NCBI GenBank assembly: GCA_015065615.1
Contig: SVPY01000006.1
Span: 38,612-102,611, forward strand
Direction of reading: 5' to 3'
DNA: 64,000 nt
DNA from: Oscillospiraceae bacterium
GTDB taxonomy: Bacteria > Bacillota > Clostridia > Oscillospirales > Acutalibacteraceae
Shown here piece after piece: positions 10,972 to 20,860 of this stretch (positions are counted from its first letter, which is position 1; the number at the start of each line of letters is the position of its first letter). Below the pieces are notes generated by a model that was not told the DNA's origin, searched no databases, and was given only the letters and a program-made list of their open reading frames with translations. The translations under genes were made by a program, and so were the position numbers.

Positions 10972-11286
10972 TTAAAGTGCCTTGCCGCATTTCTTACAAA
11001 CGCGGATGTTCTTGCCGTCCTCGATCTTGTGAGCTACTCTTGTAGCCTGGCCACAAGCGGGGCATACTACCTGAACCTTGCAAGCATAGATAGCAGATTC
11101 AGCCTTGATGATGCCGCCTGCTTCACCCATCTTCTTGGGTTTTACGTGCTTGCTGATGATGTTTGCGCCTTCAACAATAACCTTGCCCTCCTTGGGAGAA
11201 GTTGCAAGGATCTTGCCTTTCTTGCCGCGGTCCTTACCGCTTAAAATAACAACGGTGTCACCGGTCTTTACATGAAGCTTATTCAT
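10972..11286 (-). CDS. rplX: Ribosomal protein L24 (zinc-ribbon form)
   Basis: [28 protein letters not shown]...CKKC. Confidence 0.97.
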   Translation of the reverse strand: MNKLHVKTGDTVVILSGKDRGKKGKILATSPKEGKVIVEGANIISKHVKPKKMGEAGGIIKAESAIYACKVQVVCPACGQATRVAHKIEDGKNIRVCKKCGKAL

Positions 11287-11301
11287 TTTCGGGCACCTCC
11301 A

Positions 11302-11670
11302 TTAAAGAACTTCGGGAGCAAGAGAAAGGATCTTTAAGTAATCCTTCTCACGTAATTCTCTGGCTACGGGTCCAAAGATACGTGTGCCCCTGGGGTTTTT
11401 GTCATCCTTAATAAGAACGGCTGCATTTTCATCGAAACGAATATATGAACCGTCTTCACGACGTAAGCCTGTAGCTGATCTTACGATAACAGCTTTTACT
11501 ACGTCACCTTTTTTAACAACGCCGCCGGGTGCTGCCTTTTTAACGGAAGCAATAACAACGTCGCCTATATTAGCGTACCTCCTGCCTGTACCACCGAGAA
11601 CGCGAATGCACATAAGCTCTTTCGCGCCGGTATTGTCGGCAACTTTGAGGTAAGTCTGCTGCTGAATCAC
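11302..11670 (-). CDS. rplN: Ribosomal protein L14
   Basis: [27 protein letters not shown]. Confidence 0.98.
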   Translation of the reverse strand: MIQQQTYLKVADNTGAKELMCIRVLGGTGRRYANIGDVVIASVKKAAPGGVVKKGDVVKAVIVRSATGLRREDGSYIRFDENAAVLIKDDKNPRGTRIFGPVARELREKDYLKILSLAPEVL

Positions 11671-11700
11671 AGTGCGTTCCTCCTTTAAATGAAGTCCAAA

Positions 11701-11961
11701 TTACTTGGCCTTCTCAATAATTTCAACCAAACGCCATCTCTTATCCTTGGAAAGAGGACGAGTTTCCATAATGCGAACTGTATCACCGATATTGCACTCC
11801 TTGTTTTCATCGTGTGCTTTTCTCTTAACTGTACGCTTGATGATCTTGCTGTAGAGGGGATGCTTAACGCTGTCCTCGATAGCAACAACGATTGTCTTGT
11901 CCATCTTGTTGCTTACAACCTTACCTACAGTTGTTTTTCTCATAGTTGTTCTTTCGCTCAC
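11701..11961 (-). CDS. rpsQ: Ribosomal protein S17
   Basis: [30 protein letters not shown]. Confidence 0.97.
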   Translation of the reverse strand: MSERTTMRKTTVGKVVSNKMDKTIVVAIEDSVKHPLYSKIIKRTVKRKAHDENKECNIGDTVRIMETRPLSKDKRWRLVEIIEKAK

Positions 11962-11977
11962 AGTGAATCCTCCTCCC

Positions 11978-12178
11978 TTATGCGTTCTTAGCTAATTCGT
12001 TTGCACGAATTACAGTCTTTACACGGGCTATATCTTTCTTAACCGCTGTGATACGCATGGGGTTATCGAGCTGGTTAATAGCAAGCTGAAAACGAAGGTT
12101 AAAGAGCTCAGCCTGTAAATCCTTAAGCTTGGAAGTTAACTCTTCATTTGTAAGTGCTTTGATTTCGTTAGCTTTCAT
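11978..12178 (-). CDS. rpmC: Ribosomal protein L29
   Basis: [35 protein letters not shown]. Confidence 0.97.
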   Translation of the reverse strand: MKANEIKALTNEELTSKLKDLQAELFNLRFQLAINQLDNPMRITAVKKDIARVKTVIRANELAKNA

Positions 12179-12183
12179 TACTC

Positions 12184-12594
12184 TTAGTCCTCCTTAGTAA
12201 CAAACTTGCACTTAATGGGAAGCTTATGAGCAGCAAGTCTAAGTGCTTCTCTTGCTGTAGCCTCGGGAACTTCACCGATTTCAAACATAACTCTGCCGGG
12301 TTTAACAACTGCTACCCAATACTCAGGTGAACCTTTACCGGAACCCATTCGAGTTTCAGCGGGCTTAGCTGTAACGGGCTTATCAGGGAATATTTTGATC
12401 CAAACCTTACCAACACGCTTGCAGTAACGAGTCATTGCAATACGGGCTGCTTCGATCTGGTTGGATGTGATCCATGCGGGCTCCATAGCCTGAAGACCGA
12501 AATCACCGTTAGATACCTTGTTGCCGCGAAGAGCTTTACCGGTTAAACGACCTCTGTGAACTCTGCGGTACTTTACTCTCTTAGGAAGTAACAT
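12184..12594 (-). CDS. rplP: Ribosomal protein L16
   Basis: [25 protein letters not shown]. Confidence 0.98.
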   Translation of the reverse strand: MLLPKRVKYRRVHRGRLTGKALRGNKVSNGDFGLQAMEPAWITSNQIEAARIAMTRYCKRVGKVWIKIFPDKPVTAKPAETRMGSGKGSPEYWVAVVKPGRVMFEIGEVPEATAREALRLAAHKLPIKCKFVTKED

Positions 12595-13262
12595 TATTTA
12601 CGGCCTCCTTCCTTATGTGCGCGCTTTTTGTTTTCATTAAGAACTTCGCCCTTGTAGAGCCAAACCTTAACACCGATCTTACCGTATGTTGTATCTGCCT
12701 CTGCAAAGCCGTAGTCGATATCAGCTCTGATAGTCTGAAGCGGGATAGTACCGTCATGATACATTTCGCTTCTTGCGATTTCAGCACCGCCGAGACGGCC
12801 GGAAACCTGTGTCTTGATACCCTTAGCACCAAGCTTCATGCATCTGCCGATGCACTGCTTCATAGCTCTTCTGAAGGAAATTCTCTTCTCGAGCTGCTGT
12901 GCAATATTCTCAGCTACGAGCTGAGCGTTGAGGTCGGGCTGCTTAACCTCTACGATGTTCACTACAACGGGCTTACCGAGCATTTTCTCGCACTGAAGGC
13001 GGAGCTTCTCGATTTCTGTACCGCCCTTACCGATAACCATACCGGGCTTAGCGCAGTGAATGTGAACGCGAACCTTAGAAGCGTCACGCTCGATTTCAAT
13101 TTTGGGAACACCAGCGGCATTCAGCTGCTTCTTAAGCACCTTACGGAGGTTATAGTCCTCAACTAAGGTATCGCCGAATACGTTCTTCTTAGCGAACCAG
13201 CGGGAATCCCAGTTTTTGATAACGCCGACTCTGAGGCCGTGCGGATTAACTTTCTGTCCCAT
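12594..13262 (-). CDS. rpsC: Ribosomal protein S3
   Basis: [24 protein letters not shown]. Confidence 0.98.
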   Translation of the reverse strand: MGQKVNPHGLRVGVIKNWDSRWFAKKNVFGDTLVEDYNLRKVLKKQLNAAGVPKIEIERDASKVRVHIHCAKPGMVIGKGGTEIEKLRLQCEKMLGKPVVVNIVEVKQPDLNAQLVAENIAQQLEKRISFRRAMKQCIGRCMKLGAKGIKTQVSGRLGGAEIARSEMYHDGTIPLQTIRADIDYGFAEADTTYGKIGVKVWLYKGEVLNENKKRAHKEGGRK

Positions 13263-13280
13263 AATTTACCTCCTAACCGC

Positions 13281-13616
13281 TTATTCTTTCTCTTTCACAA
13301 CGATTGTAACGTGTGAAGTTCTCTTGTCGATTCTGAATGCTCTACCCTGAGCTCTGGGGCGGATTCTCTTAAGTGTGGGGCCGGGGCAAACAAAGCACTC
13401 GGATACATAAAGGTTAGCTTTATTCATACCGAAGTTTGCTTCAGCGTTTGCGATAGCACTCTTTAAGAGCTTCTCTAAATCCTCACAAGCTGCCTTGGGA
13501 GTATGCTTAAGAATACCCATAGCCAGATCTACCGGCTTATTACGGATAAGATCAAGAACAATCTCAACCTTACGGGGGGAAATTCGGGTATATTTTAATA
13601 TTGCTTTTGCTTCCAT
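13281..13616 (-). CDS. rplV: Ribosomal protein L22
   Basis: [46 protein letters not shown]. Confidence 0.98.
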   Translation of the reverse strand: MEAKAILKYTRISPRKVEIVLDLIRNKPVDLAMGILKHTPKAACEDLEKLLKSAIANAEANFGMNKANLYVSECFVCPGPTLKRIRPRAQGRAFRIDKRTSHVTIVVKEKE

Positions 13617-13637
13617 TGTATATACTCTCCTTTCGCC

Positions 13638-13907
13638 TTACTTGGTTGTTTTACCGGCATGACCCTTAAAGGTTCTGGTAGGTGCAAACTCACCGAGCTT
13701 ATGACCGACCATATCTTCTGTAACATATACCGGAACGTGCTTGTGGCCGTCATGTACGGCAATTGTGTGGCCTACGAAATCGGGGAATATCATGGAAGCT
13801 CTGCTCCATGTCTTCACAATTTTCTTTTCGCCGGCTTCATTCATCTGCTGAATCCTTTTAAGCAGCACAGGCTGTACAAAAGGTCCTTTTTTCAAGCTTC
13901 TGCTCAT
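13638..13907 (-). CDS. rpsS: Ribosomal protein S19
   Basis: [24 protein letters not shown]. Confidence 0.98.
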   Translation of the reverse strand: MSRSLKKGPFVQPVLLKRIQQMNEAGEKKIVKTWSRASMIFPDFVGHTIAVHDGHKHVPVYVTEDMVGHKLGEFAPTRTFKGHAGKTTK

Positions 13908-13932
13908 GTTAAATTACTCCTTTCCGTACACC

Positions 13933-14763
13933 TTATTTACTGTTTCTGCGCTTTACGATAAACTTATCGGAAGCTTTCTTCTTATCACGAGTCTTGTAAC
14001 CAAGAGCGGGCTTACCCCAAGGAGTAACAGGACCGGGACGACCAACGGGGCTCTTACCTTCACCACCACCGTGAGGATGGTCGTTGGGGTTCATAACGGA
14101 ACCTCTTACTGTAGGTCTCCAACCCATGTTTCTCTTACGGCCAGCTTTACCGATCTTAACGTTTTCGTGATCGATGTTAGATACCTGACCAACTGTAGCC
14201 ATACAGTTTTCGGGTACGTTGCGAAGTTCACCGGAGGGAAGTCTTAAAAGAGCCATGCCGTTTTCCTTAGCCATTAACTGAGCCATGATACCTGCTGCTC
14301 TTGCAAGCTGAGCGCCCTTACCGGGGTAAAGTTCGATGTTGTGGATAAATGTACCAACGGGAATGTTGGAAAGGGGGAGAGCGTTACCGCTCTTGATGTC
14401 GGCATCAGCGCCGGCATAAACCTTGTCGCCTTCCTTTAAGCCGTTGGGAGCTAAGATGTAGCTCTTCTGACCGTCCTCATACTGGATGAGAGCGATAAAT
14501 GCGGAGCGGTTGGGATCGTACTCAATACCGAGAACTGTAGCAACCATGCTCTTCTGACGCTTAAAGTCGATGATTCTGTACTTTCTACGGTTACCGCCGC
14601 CTCTGTGACGAACAGTGATCTTACCGTAGCTGTTTCTACCTGAGTTCTTGCTCAGGGGTGCCAAAAGGCTTTTTTCCGGACCGTTCTTGCTTAAACCGCT
14701 GAAGTCTGTTGTGGACATATTGCGGCGAGCGTTTGTGGTCGGCTTGTAATTGATTATAGCCAT
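13933..14763 (-). CDS. rplB: Ribosomal protein L2
   Basis: [41 protein letters not shown]. Confidence 0.98.
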   Translation of the reverse strand: MAIINYKPTTNARRNMSTTDFSGLSKNGPEKSLLAPLSKNSGRNSYGKITVRHRGGGNRRKYRIIDFKRQKSMVATVLGIEYDPNRSAFIALIQYEDGQKSYILAPNGLKEGDKVYAGADADIKSGNALPLSNIPVGTFIHNIELYPGKGAQLARAAGIMAQLMAKENGMALLRLPSGELRNVPENCMATVGQVSNIDHENVKIGKAGRKRNMGWRPTVRGSVMNPNDHPHGGGEGKSPVGRPGPVTPWGKPALGYKTRDKKKASDKFIVKRRNSK

Positions 14764-14833
14764 GATTTCACACTCCTATAATAATTGGCTTTGCGGGTTA
14801 ATTTATGATACCCATTCCTGCCTTGAGCCTGGA

Positions 14834-15124
14834 TTAAACCATGCTCTCGAAGAATTCGATTGTCTTGCTTTCTGCTGTGAGGGTTACAACTGCTTTCTTC
14901 CAGCTTCTTGTATAGCCTTCAAAGCGACCCTGACGGCGCATTCTGCCTCTAACATGAAGAGTGTTAACCTTGCTGACCTTAACACCGAAAAGTTCTTCAA
15001 CGGCTCTTGCGATATCGATTTTTGTAGCAGCCTTAGCTACTTCAAAGGTGTATTTCTTTTCCTGTACGCCTGCCATTGTCTTTTCAGTGATAATGGGGCG
15101 GATAATGATTTCCTGAGCTGTCAT
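14834..15124 (-). CDS. rplW: Ribosomal protein L23
   Basis: IIIRPIITEKTMAGVQEKKYTFEVAKAATK. Confidence 0.97.
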   Translation of the reverse strand: MTAQEIIIRPIITEKTMAGVQEKKYTFEVAKAATKIDIARAVEELFGVKVSKVNTLHVRGRMRRQGRFEGYTRSWKKAVVTLTAESKTIEFFESMV

Positions 15125-15747
15125 TATGCGTACACCTCCTCAATTTTTGCTACGGCACCCTTCAGAACGATGAGCTTGTCAGCGTTGAGGATATCGTATA
15201 CATTTAAGGTGTTAACAAGTGTTGTTTCAACACCGGGGATGTTCTTGCAGGAAGCGATTACCTTCTCGTCGTTATTCTCGAGAACGATAAGTGCTTTCTT
15301 CTCGCTGCCGATTGCCTTGAGCATCTCAGCGATTGTCTTTGTCTTGTACTCGTTCATTGTGAGAGCATCTAAAACGATGAACTGCTCATCAAGAACTTTG
15401 GAAGAAAGAGCGGACTTCATAGCGAGTCTTCTTACTTTCTTGTTTACGGAGAAACCGTAATCTCTTGGCTTGGGAGCGAAAACAACGCCACCGTGGTACC
15501 AGTGAGGAGCTCTTGTGGAACCCTGACGTGCACGGCCTGTGCCCTTCTGTCTCCAAGGCTTTTTACCGCCGCCGGAAACCTCTGCACGAGTGAGGGCGGA
15601 CTGTGTACCCTGTCTCTGGTTAGCAAGATAATTCTTAACCATGAGGAGCATAGCGGATACATTAGGTTCAATACCGAATACTTCTGCGCTTAAATCGAGC
15701 TTTTCAACTTCAGCACCTTTTGTATTCAAAACTGCAACTGTAGGCAT
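15124..15747 (-). CDS. rplD: Ribosomal protein L4
   Basis: GGGKKPWRQKGTGRARQGSTRAPHWYHGGVVFAPKPRDY. Confidence 0.98.
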   Translation of the reverse strand: MPTVAVLNTKGAEVEKLDLSAEVFGIEPNVSAMLLMVKNYLANQRQGTQSALTRAEVSGGGKKPWRQKGTGRARQGSTRAPHWYHGGVVFAPKPRDYGFSVNKKVRRLAMKSALSSKVLDEQFIVLDALTMNEYKTKTIAEMLKAIGSEKKALIVLENNDEKVIASCKNIPGVETTLVNTLNVYDILNADKLIVLKGAVAKIEEVYA

Positions 15748-15764
15748 TTTTTTTCCTCCTTCCC

Positions 15765-16394
15765 TTATGCTTTAACACTGTTGCGGATAACAACGATTCC
15801 GCCGTTGGGGCCGGGAACAGCACCCTTTATAGCGATAAGATTGTTTTCAGCGTCTACTTTTACTACTACGAGGTTCTGAACTGTAACCTTTTCAGCACCG
15901 AGGTGACCAGCCATCTTGTGACCGGGGAATACTCTGGAAGGATCGGAGATAGCACCGAGAGAACCGCCGTGTCTTGCAACGGGACCTGTACCGTGTGTTT
16001 CCTTAAGTCTCTGGAAGTTCCATCTCTTGATTACGCCAGCGTAACCTTTACCTTTGCTTGTGCCTGTTACGTCTACCTTATCACCGTTTGCGAAAACATC
16101 AGCCTTGATGATGTCGCCTACGTTGTAAGTGATTTCGTCGAGTCTGAATTCTTTGAGAACCTTCTTGGGAGCTACATCGCCCTTCTTGAAGTGGCCCATG
16201 AGAGGCTTAGAAACTCTCTGTGCCTTCTGATCGCCGAATCCAACCTGGATTGCACTGTAGCCGTCATTTTCAGCTGTCTTAACCTGTGTAACTGCACAGG
16301 GACCTGCTTCGACAACTGTTACGGGAACGACTTTTCCCTTTTCGTCGAAGATCTGTGTCATACCGATCTTCTTACCGATGATTGCCTTTTTCAT
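15765..16394 (-). CDS. rplC: Ribosomal protein L3
   Basis: [33 protein letters not shown]; start chosen at MKKAII. Confidence 0.97.
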   Translation of the reverse strand: MKKAIIGKKIGMTQIFDEKGKVVPVTVVEAGPCAVTQVKTAENDGYSAIQVGFGDQKAQRVSKPLMGHFKKGDVAPKKVLKEFRLDEITYNVGDIIKADVFANGDKVDVTGTSKGKGYAGVIKRWNFQRLKETHGTGPVARHGGSLGAISDPSRVFPGHKMAGHLGAEKVTVQNLVVVKVDAENNLIAIKGAVPGPNGGIVVIRNSVKA

Positions 16395-16466
16395 CTTTTT
16401 TCCTCCTGTTAGGTTATTGGTCGGGGTTTCCGACATGACCCTCCTGCGGTTGGTTAAAATCGCTTA

Positions 16467-16778
16467 TTAAAGCTTGATTTCGATTTCAACACCTGCGGGG
16501 AGCTCTAATCCCATAAGACTTTCAACTGTCTTATTGCTGGGTCTGAGAATGTCAATAAGTCTCTTGTGAGTTCTCATCTCAAACTGCTCACGGCTGTCCT
16601 TATACTTGTGTACAGCTCTGAGGATTGTGATGACCTGCTTCTCTGTAGGCAGCGGAACAGGACCTGAAACTCTTGCGCCTGTCTTCTTTGCTGTCATAAC
16701 GATCTTTGCAGATGCCTGATCAACTAACTGATGATCGTAACCCTTGATTCTTATTCTGATTTTCTCTTTGACTGCCAC
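16467..16778 (-). CDS. rpsJ: Ribosomal protein S10
   Basis: [41 protein letters not shown]. Confidence 0.98.
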   Translation of the reverse strand: MAVKEKIRIRIKGYDHQLVDQASAKIVMTAKKTGARVSGPVPLPTEKQVITILRAVHKYKDSREQFEMRTHKRLIDILRPSNKTVESLMGLELPAGVEIEIKL

Positions 16779-17250
16779 GAAAATCGCCTCCTTAATTAAT
16801 ATAGTATTGAGTTGGCGGGCGAGGGTTTTTAGCTTTTTTCGAAGTATTGAGTAACTTTTACTTCGAATTTACTTTACACTCTCCCGGGTGTTTCCACCCT
16901 GAGCATTTAAAAACCGGATATTCACTTTTGTGAATTCCGGGTCCCCCTGGGAAAGTGCTTAGCACAAACCCACACATTCTAAAAACCTTCGGCTCTCATC
17001 CTTTGATTTCACAGAAATCTGCGGCCTGCAGGCATTAAAAATCTGCCTGTGGTTCCTCGGCTCCTTACGGAAGCGCAGGTATCTTGACTGATACTTGACA
17101 CATGAGAATACAATATAAAATTGCATACCTGAATTTCAGGTACCGACTGTCCTTTCGCCCGGTTTAAAATCGGACATACTCTGCGGAAAAACCGGCACAT
17201 TTAAGCCGCAACCTCCCGCTTCATCGCATATCTGTCGCAGTCACGCTTGA
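16779..17250 (-). promoter_or_regulatory. Long structured 5' leader of the S10-spc-alpha operon
   Basis: About 470 nt non-coding between promoter and rpsJ with several inverted repeats, e.g. 17126-17142 and 17029-17049. Confidence 0.6.
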
Positions 17251-17252
17251 TT

Positions 17253-17281
17253 ATAATACCATAAGAGGGGGTAAAATGCAA
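17253..17281 (-). promoter_or_regulatory. Sigma-A-type promoter of the ribosomal operon
   Basis: Minus strand TTGCAT-17 nt-TATTAT; -35 at 17276-17281, -10 at 17253-17258. Confidence 0.7.
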
Positions 17282-17384
17282 GTATTTTTTTCATTTTTTT
17301 GAAAAATTTTTATTTTTACAAGATAAAGTATAGCTTTTGTTCCGGCATCAATATTTAGTATTTAAAAGTACCACGTACAATAAG

Positions 17385-17409
17385 TAGGAGAGACCCTCGC
17401 GGTCTCCCT
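17385..17409. repeat. GTAGG-headed hairpin (GTAGGAGAGACC-CTCGC-GGTCTCCC)
   Basis: Palindromic arms GAGACC/GGTCTC; resembles other GTAGGGG-headed hairpins in the window. Confidence 0.5.
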
Positions 17410-17464
17410 ATAAACGAAATTTTATTAATTTTTAATTACCATTTAAGCATTCTGTTTTTGATAT

Positions 17465-18049
17465 TTATTTAATAATTTCTTCATCATATCCTACTTTTTG
17501 CGATATGGTTTTAAAATGATTAATAAGCTCTTCTTTCGTAATATTTTCTGTAATACTTATAGGGCCTTCCCGCCAATAGGCATCACTAATATTTTCTAAA
17601 TCTATAACAAAATAACCCATAAAGCTATAAAGAGCGTATTCTAAGAATATTGATTCTTTTCTTCTGAGCAACAAAAGATATTCGTGGCCATCTTTATACG
17701 TATCAGGCTTAATATTTCCTTCGGTGCCCATATCACCGTAAGATTTAATTTTTATTCTTGCATATTTATCGGGAGCATTACCGTAAATAACTTCCTTTAT
17801 TTTAAAATCATAATTTGTTACTTCACCGTCAGCTTCACAGGAAATAAACTCACCTACAATTCCTGCGGTGCTTATTTTTATTATATCTTCAATACTCATT
17901 TTTCTTACACTTGAAACTTCATCAGTTTTTTCTATACTATTATATTTTAAAGTAACTTCAATAGGCTTATTTGTACTGAAAATAATAAAAGAAAAAATAA
18001 TTAAAATTATAATCAAAGCAAATGGAATTATCATAATATATTTTTTCAC
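17465..18049 (-). CDS. Membrane-anchored/secreted protein of unknown function
   Basis: N-terminal hydrophobic segment; 194 aa; no recognised domain. Confidence 0.65.
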   Translation of the reverse strand: MKKYIMIIPFALIIILIIFSFIIFSTNKPIEVTLKYNSIEKTDEVSSVRKMSIEDIIKISTAGIVGEFISCEADGEVTNYDFKIKEVIYGNAPDKYARIKIKSYGDMGTEGNIKPDTYKDGHEYLLLLRRKESIFLEYALYSFMGYFVIDLENISDAYWREGPISITENITKEELINHFKTISQKVGYDEEIIK

Positions 18050-18186
18050 TTTATTTTCAGTCCTTTCCGAGTGAATTAAGTTTTATCCTTACGTTTATAT
18101 TATAAATTAATAAAAAGAAAAAGGAAAGCTTTTTACTTTCCTTTTTTTTCGTAATTATACGTATTTTTGTTTATAACCTACTTTTT

Positions 18187-18681
18187 TTAGTTAGGAGGAT
18201 AATCTTCATAAACGTCATAAAGTAAAGAGCTTCTGCCCGTTTTATAATAATACCCCATATGACCGCCGTAATAGCAATAATATTTTTCAGGCACGTTTTT
18301 ATAGGGAGAAGGTGCTGATAATGAATAAACTTTTAAATCCATACCTTCTTTATTCATATCACTCTTTATATATACAATAGCATAACCACTTGTAGAATTA
18401 TCTGAATTACTTTCAAATTCAAAAACTATTGCATTTGGCTTATCATTCTCAGGACTATATAATATTCTGTAATCAACTTCACTTATGCTTTCACAAATAT
18501 CTCTTTCCTTAAATATTTCAGATAAATAATTCTTGGCTTTATCTATTACGTCAGCATCAGGAACAGTATAATTAATAGGAACAAAATTTTCATTTTTTAC
18601 AACACCATTATTACCGCAGGAAGTAAAACTTAAGGTAACAATAATTAAAATAATAAAACAAAATAATTTACTGACCTTCAT
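18187..18681 (-). CDS. Small putative lipoprotein
   Basis: Start at MKVSKLFCFIILIIVTLSFTSCGNN (signal + lipobox). Confidence 0.65.
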   Translation of the reverse strand: MKVSKLFCFIILIIVTLSFTSCGNNGVVKNENFVPINYTVPDADVIDKAKNYLSEIFKERDICESISEVDYRILYSPENDKPNAIVFEFESNSDNSTSGYAIVYIKSDMNKEGMDLKVYSLSAPSPYKNVPEKYYCYYGGHMGYYYKTGRSSLLYDVYEDYPPN

Positions 18682-18866
18682 TTTTATTTCCTTTCTTGAT
18701 TTTTTTCTTTTCATTATATAAGACGGATAAAGTTTTACCAAATTTAATTACAATTAATTTTATTTACAATTTAATTATACTATAAAATAAAGAAAAGGAA
18801 AGTATTTTGTTTTACTTTCCTTTTTAAACAACTTTATATAATTTTGTTTATAACCTAATTATTTTT

Positions 18867-19724
18867 TCACTTATCAAGTTTTAAATCGGAAAGGAGGTTT
18901 TTTAAATCCTCTTCGCCGTAGAATTCAATTTTGATTTCGCCCTTTTTCTTCGTACCTGAAAGAGTAACTTTTCTTCCTAAGTGCTCGTTTAATGCAAGTC
19001 TTACTTCCTCGTAGTAGTGGTTCTGAGGCTGCTCCTTCTTTTCTCCTGAATCCTTTTTCTTTTTTCCTGCAAGCTTTTCAAGCTCACGTACGCTTGTGCC
19101 TTCCTTTACGGCTTTTTCTGCGTTTGAAATTTGCTCTTCGGGAGTTTTAAAAGCAAGCAGAGCCTTGCCGTGGCCTGCAGAAAGCTCACCCTTAGAAAGC
19201 ATATCTATAACTTCCTCAGGCAGGGAGAGAAGTCTTAAAGAGTTTGCAATAGCAGGGCGGGATTTACCAATGGTTTTTGCAACTTCTTCCTGAGTTAAAC
19301 CGTAATTTAAAATAAGGTTATTGTAACCCATAGCTTCTTCCATGGGGTTTAAATCCTCACGCTGTAAGTTTTCGATTAAAGCAGCTTCCATAACTGCTTC
19401 ATCGTCCATATCTCTTATAACTGCGGGAATTGTGGTTAAGCCTGCCATTCTTGCGGCGCGCCAACGTCTTTCGCCTGCAATTATCTGGTAGCCGCCCATA
19501 AACAAGGGGCGCACCAGAATAGGCTGCAAAACGCCGTGCTCGGTAATGGATTCGGCAAGTGCCTGCAAAGCTTCGTCGTCAAAATCTTTTCTGGGCTGAG
19601 TGCGGTTAGGGTCAATATCGTTTATTTTAATTTCTACCGTACCTTCTGTTTCGCTGGTATTTTCGGCAAATATAGCGTCAAGTCCTTTACCGAGGCCGCC
19701 TTTTTTAACTTTTTTCTCTGCCAT
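18867..19724 (-). CDS. parB: Chromosome partitioning protein ParB (Spo0J)
   Basis: KGGLGKGLDAIF; GERRWRAARMAGLTTIPAVIRD; HTH GKSRPAIANSLRLLSLPEEV. Confidence 0.96.
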   Translation of the reverse strand: MAEKKVKKGGLGKGLDAIFAENTSETEGTVEIKINDIDPNRTQPRKDFDDEALQALAESITEHGVLQPILVRPLFMGGYQIIAGERRWRAARMAGLTTIPAVIRDMDDEAVMEAALIENLQREDLNPMEEAMGYNNLILNYGLTQEEVAKTIGKSRPAIANSLRLLSLPEEVIDMLSKGELSAGHGKALLAFKTPEEQISNAEKAVKEGTSVRELEKLAGKKKKDSGEKKEQPQNHYYEEVRLALNEHLGRKVTLSGTKKKGEIKIEFYGEEDLKNLLSDLKLDK

Positions 19725-19795
19725 ATTATTTCTTAAATTCAGCTTTATAAACTGAATCCCTTTCTATATATAATATTAGTATACTGAAACTAAAC

Positions 19796-20560
19796 TTATC
19801 TGTTTTTTCTTAAAATTTCGTCTGCCAAGCTATCGTAAGCTTTGGCACCTTTGTTGTTTTTATCAAAATATATTATCGGTGTGCCGAATGAAGGAGCTTC
19901 TGAAAGTCTTACGGTTCTGGGAATTACAGATGAGAAAACTTTCTTAGGGAAGAATTTCTTTACTTCATTTACTACCTGCTGAGTTAAGTTAAGTCTGCCG
20001 TCGAACATTGTAAGTAAAACACCCTCAATATCAAGGCGCTCATTGGAAGCACGCTTAATTCTTCTTACAGTATTCATAAGAAGTGAAAGTCCCTCAAGAG
20101 CATAATATTCGCACTGAATAGGAATTAATATAGTATCGCTGGCAGTTAAAGCGTTAGTGGTAATAAGACCTAAAGAGGGGGGACAATCGATAAAAATGTA
20201 ATCGTACTCGGTTCTTATTTCTGCTAAAGCGTTTTTTAGTAAATACTCGCGTTTATCAATATTTGAGATTTCAATTTCGGCAGCGGCTAAATCAATGTGA
20301 GAGGGGATAAGACTTAAGTTTTCGAACTCTGTTTTTACTACACAGTCTTTAGCCTTGGACTGACCTATTAATAAAGTATAGGAGGAATCTTCAATATCTC
20401 TCTTATCAATACCTACACCGCTGGTGGAGTTGCCCTGAGGGTCAATATCTACAAGAAGCACTTTCTTACCCTTATGGCTTAAAGCTGCAGATAGATTTAC
20501 CGCCGTAGTAGTTTTGCCTACGCCGCCCTTCTGATTTGTGATAGAAATAATTTTAGCCAT
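19796..20560 (-). CDS. parA: Chromosome partitioning ATPase ParA (Soj)
   Basis: MAKIISITNQKGGVGKTTTAVNLSAAL (deviant Walker A); IFIDCPPSLG. Confidence 0.97.
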   Translation of the reverse strand: MAKIISITNQKGGVGKTTTAVNLSAALSHKGKKVLLVDIDPQGNSTSGVGIDKRDIEDSSYTLLIGQSKAKDCVVKTEFENLSLIPSHIDLAAAEIEISNIDKREYLLKNALAEIRTEYDYIFIDCPPSLGLITTNALTASDTILIPIQCEYYALEGLSLLMNTVRRIKRASNERLDIEGVLLTMFDGRLNLTQQVVNEVKKFFPKKVFSSVIPRTVRLSEAPSFGTPIIYFDKNNKGAKAYDSLADEILRKNR

Positions 20561-20682
20561 AAAATTAATGCCTCCGAAACTTAATTTATAAGTAATTTAA
20601 TAGGTAACTTTAATTTTACCATATAAAATGAATAAAGTGAACTGTTTTTTCTAAATTCTTGAAATTTTATTGGATTGTTCGT

Positions 20683-20773
20683 TGTAGGGGATGGCGCTAT
20701 ATTTCGCAAGGCGAAATTTGACATCCCGCAAGATTTCGGTAAGTTTAACGGACCGCCGATGGCAGCCCCTACA
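20683..20773. repeat. Composite palindromic intergenic element bounded by TGTAGGGG...CCCCTACA
   Basis: Terminal 8-bp perfect inverted repeats; internal motifs recur at 44109-44235. Confidence 0.75.
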
Positions 20774-20794
20774 GTGGCATAATAAAAAACAAAT

Positions 20795-20810
20795 TGTTCC
20801 ACGTGAAACA
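20795..20810. promoter_or_regulatory. parS: parS site TGTTCCACGTGAAACA
   Basis: Perfect 16-bp match to the B. subtilis-type parS palindrome. Confidence 0.97.
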
Positions 20811-20860
20811 AAACAAAAAAGGGCAGAGGTAAATTTTCCGCCCTTATTTTATTAAATTGA

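Noticed and set aside
20581-20811. 76-aa minus ORF spanning the parS and palindromic element
   Set aside because: Covers parS and the repeat; no recognisable protein features.
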